A stretch of DNA of 5,763 nucleotides, from contig JAGWIE010000104.1 in the NCBI GenBank assembly GCA_028866445.1, positions 1-5,763 of the forward strand. Direction: 5' to 3'. Origin of the DNA: Rhodospirillales bacterium. Its GTDB lineage: Bacteria; Pseudomonadota; Alphaproteobacteria; Acetobacterales; Acetobacteraceae. Both the position numbers and the translations under genes were made by a program. Shown here in pieces: positions 5,393-5,763 of this stretch (the first letter of the stretch is position 1; each line of letters begins with the position of its first letter). Below the pieces are notes generated by a model. That model saw only the letters and a program-made list of their open reading frames with translations. It was not told where the DNA came from and made no database searches.

Positions 5393-5763
5393 TAAATATC
5401 CAGCTCTTGAACCTTACCTGCGTTTTCCTGGATGAATTGAAACCGCAGCTCCGGGCGCTTGCCCATCAGGCTATCCACCAGATTCGCGGTTTCCGCCCTG
5501 GCTTCCGGTGCGGCCATAATCCGCAGCAGCGTGCGCTTTGTCGGGTCCATTGTGGTTTCTTTCAGCACGGCAGGCGGCATTTCCCCAAGCCCTTTAAAGC
5601 GGCTGACCTCCACTTTTGCCCCGGCCTTGAAGGTTTTCACAATTTTCTCGCGCGCGGCATCATCCATCGCATAAACACTCTTGGCCCCTTGCGTCAGGCG
5701 ATAGAGCGGCGGCTGTGCCAGATACACATGGCCGTGACGGATAAGTTCGGGCAATTCGCGGTA
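5392..5763 (-). CDS. parE: DNA topoisomerase IV subunit B, C-terminal part (5' end outside window)
   Basis: This is the last 123 residues of the ATPase/TOPRIM subunit of topoisomerase IV, which decatenates daughter chromosomes together with ParC. The frame runs to the right edge without a start: the visible part opens YRELPELIRHGHVYLAQPP, matching the family's TOPRIM segment (Q-P-P-L-Y at 17-21). It continues with SRFKGLGEM (54-62) and KETTMDP, and ends in FIQENA....ELDI before TAA at 5394-5392. GyrB is the main alternative, but GyrB normally has RYKGLGEM and WETT. The short segment between QPPLY and RFKGLGEM and the KETTMDP/KRTLLRI pattern are those of alphaproteobacterial ParE. A TTG at 5754 is only an internal Leu codon, not a start. 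The gene is convergent with the HU gene and ends against a shared terminator. Confidence 0.9.
   Translation of the reverse strand, partial: YRELPELIRHGHVYLAQPPLYRLTQGAKSVYAMDDAAREKIVKTFKAGAKVEVSRFKGLGEMPPAVLKETTMDPTKRTLLRIMAAPEARAETANLVDSLMGKRPELRFQFIQENAGKVQELDI

Noticed and set aside
5392..5763. GyrB instead of ParE
   Set aside because: The SRFKGLGEM and KETTMDP sequences and the short segment before them fit alphaproteobacterial ParE better than GyrB, which has RYKGLGEM and WETT.

Overview
The window looks like ordinary chromosomal DNA from an alphaproteobacterium. The ParE C-terminus has the alphaproteobacterial pattern (RFKGLGEM, KETTMDP rather than the GyrB-like RYKGLGEM, WETT). Coding DNA is moderately GC-rich. 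A 'Hint_2'-type protein starting its Hint domain with CFLAGT, together with REP-like palindromes, fits Acetobacteraceae or a relative (Acidocella/Acidiphilium-like). The family placement is an inference and was not tested by any search.

Layout from left to right. (1) Bases 1-60 may hold the first codons of a divergent minus-strand gene; this is weak. (2) A RhlE-type DEAD-box RNA helicase (about 103-1341, +). (3) An S-methyl-5'-thioadenosine phosphorylase (1418-2302, +), followed after only 5 bases by a Tat-exported NodB-type polysaccharide deacetylase-like protein (2308-3042, +); these two are probably co-translated. (4) A strikingly AT-rich spacer (3043-3240) with a long imperfect inverted repeat. 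(5) A 363-residue protein with a Gly/Asp/His-rich N-terminus, an unrecognised middle region and a C-terminal Hedgehog/intein-like (Hint) domain (3241-4332, +), closed by a strong intrinsic terminator. (6) A tRNA-Thr(GGT) and tRNA-Phe(GAA) pair (4481-4679), followed by A/T-flanked hairpins. (7) An HU-family nucleoid protein (4932-5201, +). (8) A pair of roughly 62-base palindromic elements in inverted arrangement (5218-5354). (9) A bidirectional terminator (5360-5392). (10) The 3' end of parE (minus strand, running off the right edge).

Most genes are housekeeping: RNA remodelling, methylthioadenosine recycling, tRNA supply, nucleoid architecture and chromosome decatenation. The accessory flavour is limited to the Hint-domain protein with its AT-rich leader, and to the REP-like doublet. 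These are the places most worth a second look. I see no CRISPR array, transposase, phage gene or clear defence system.
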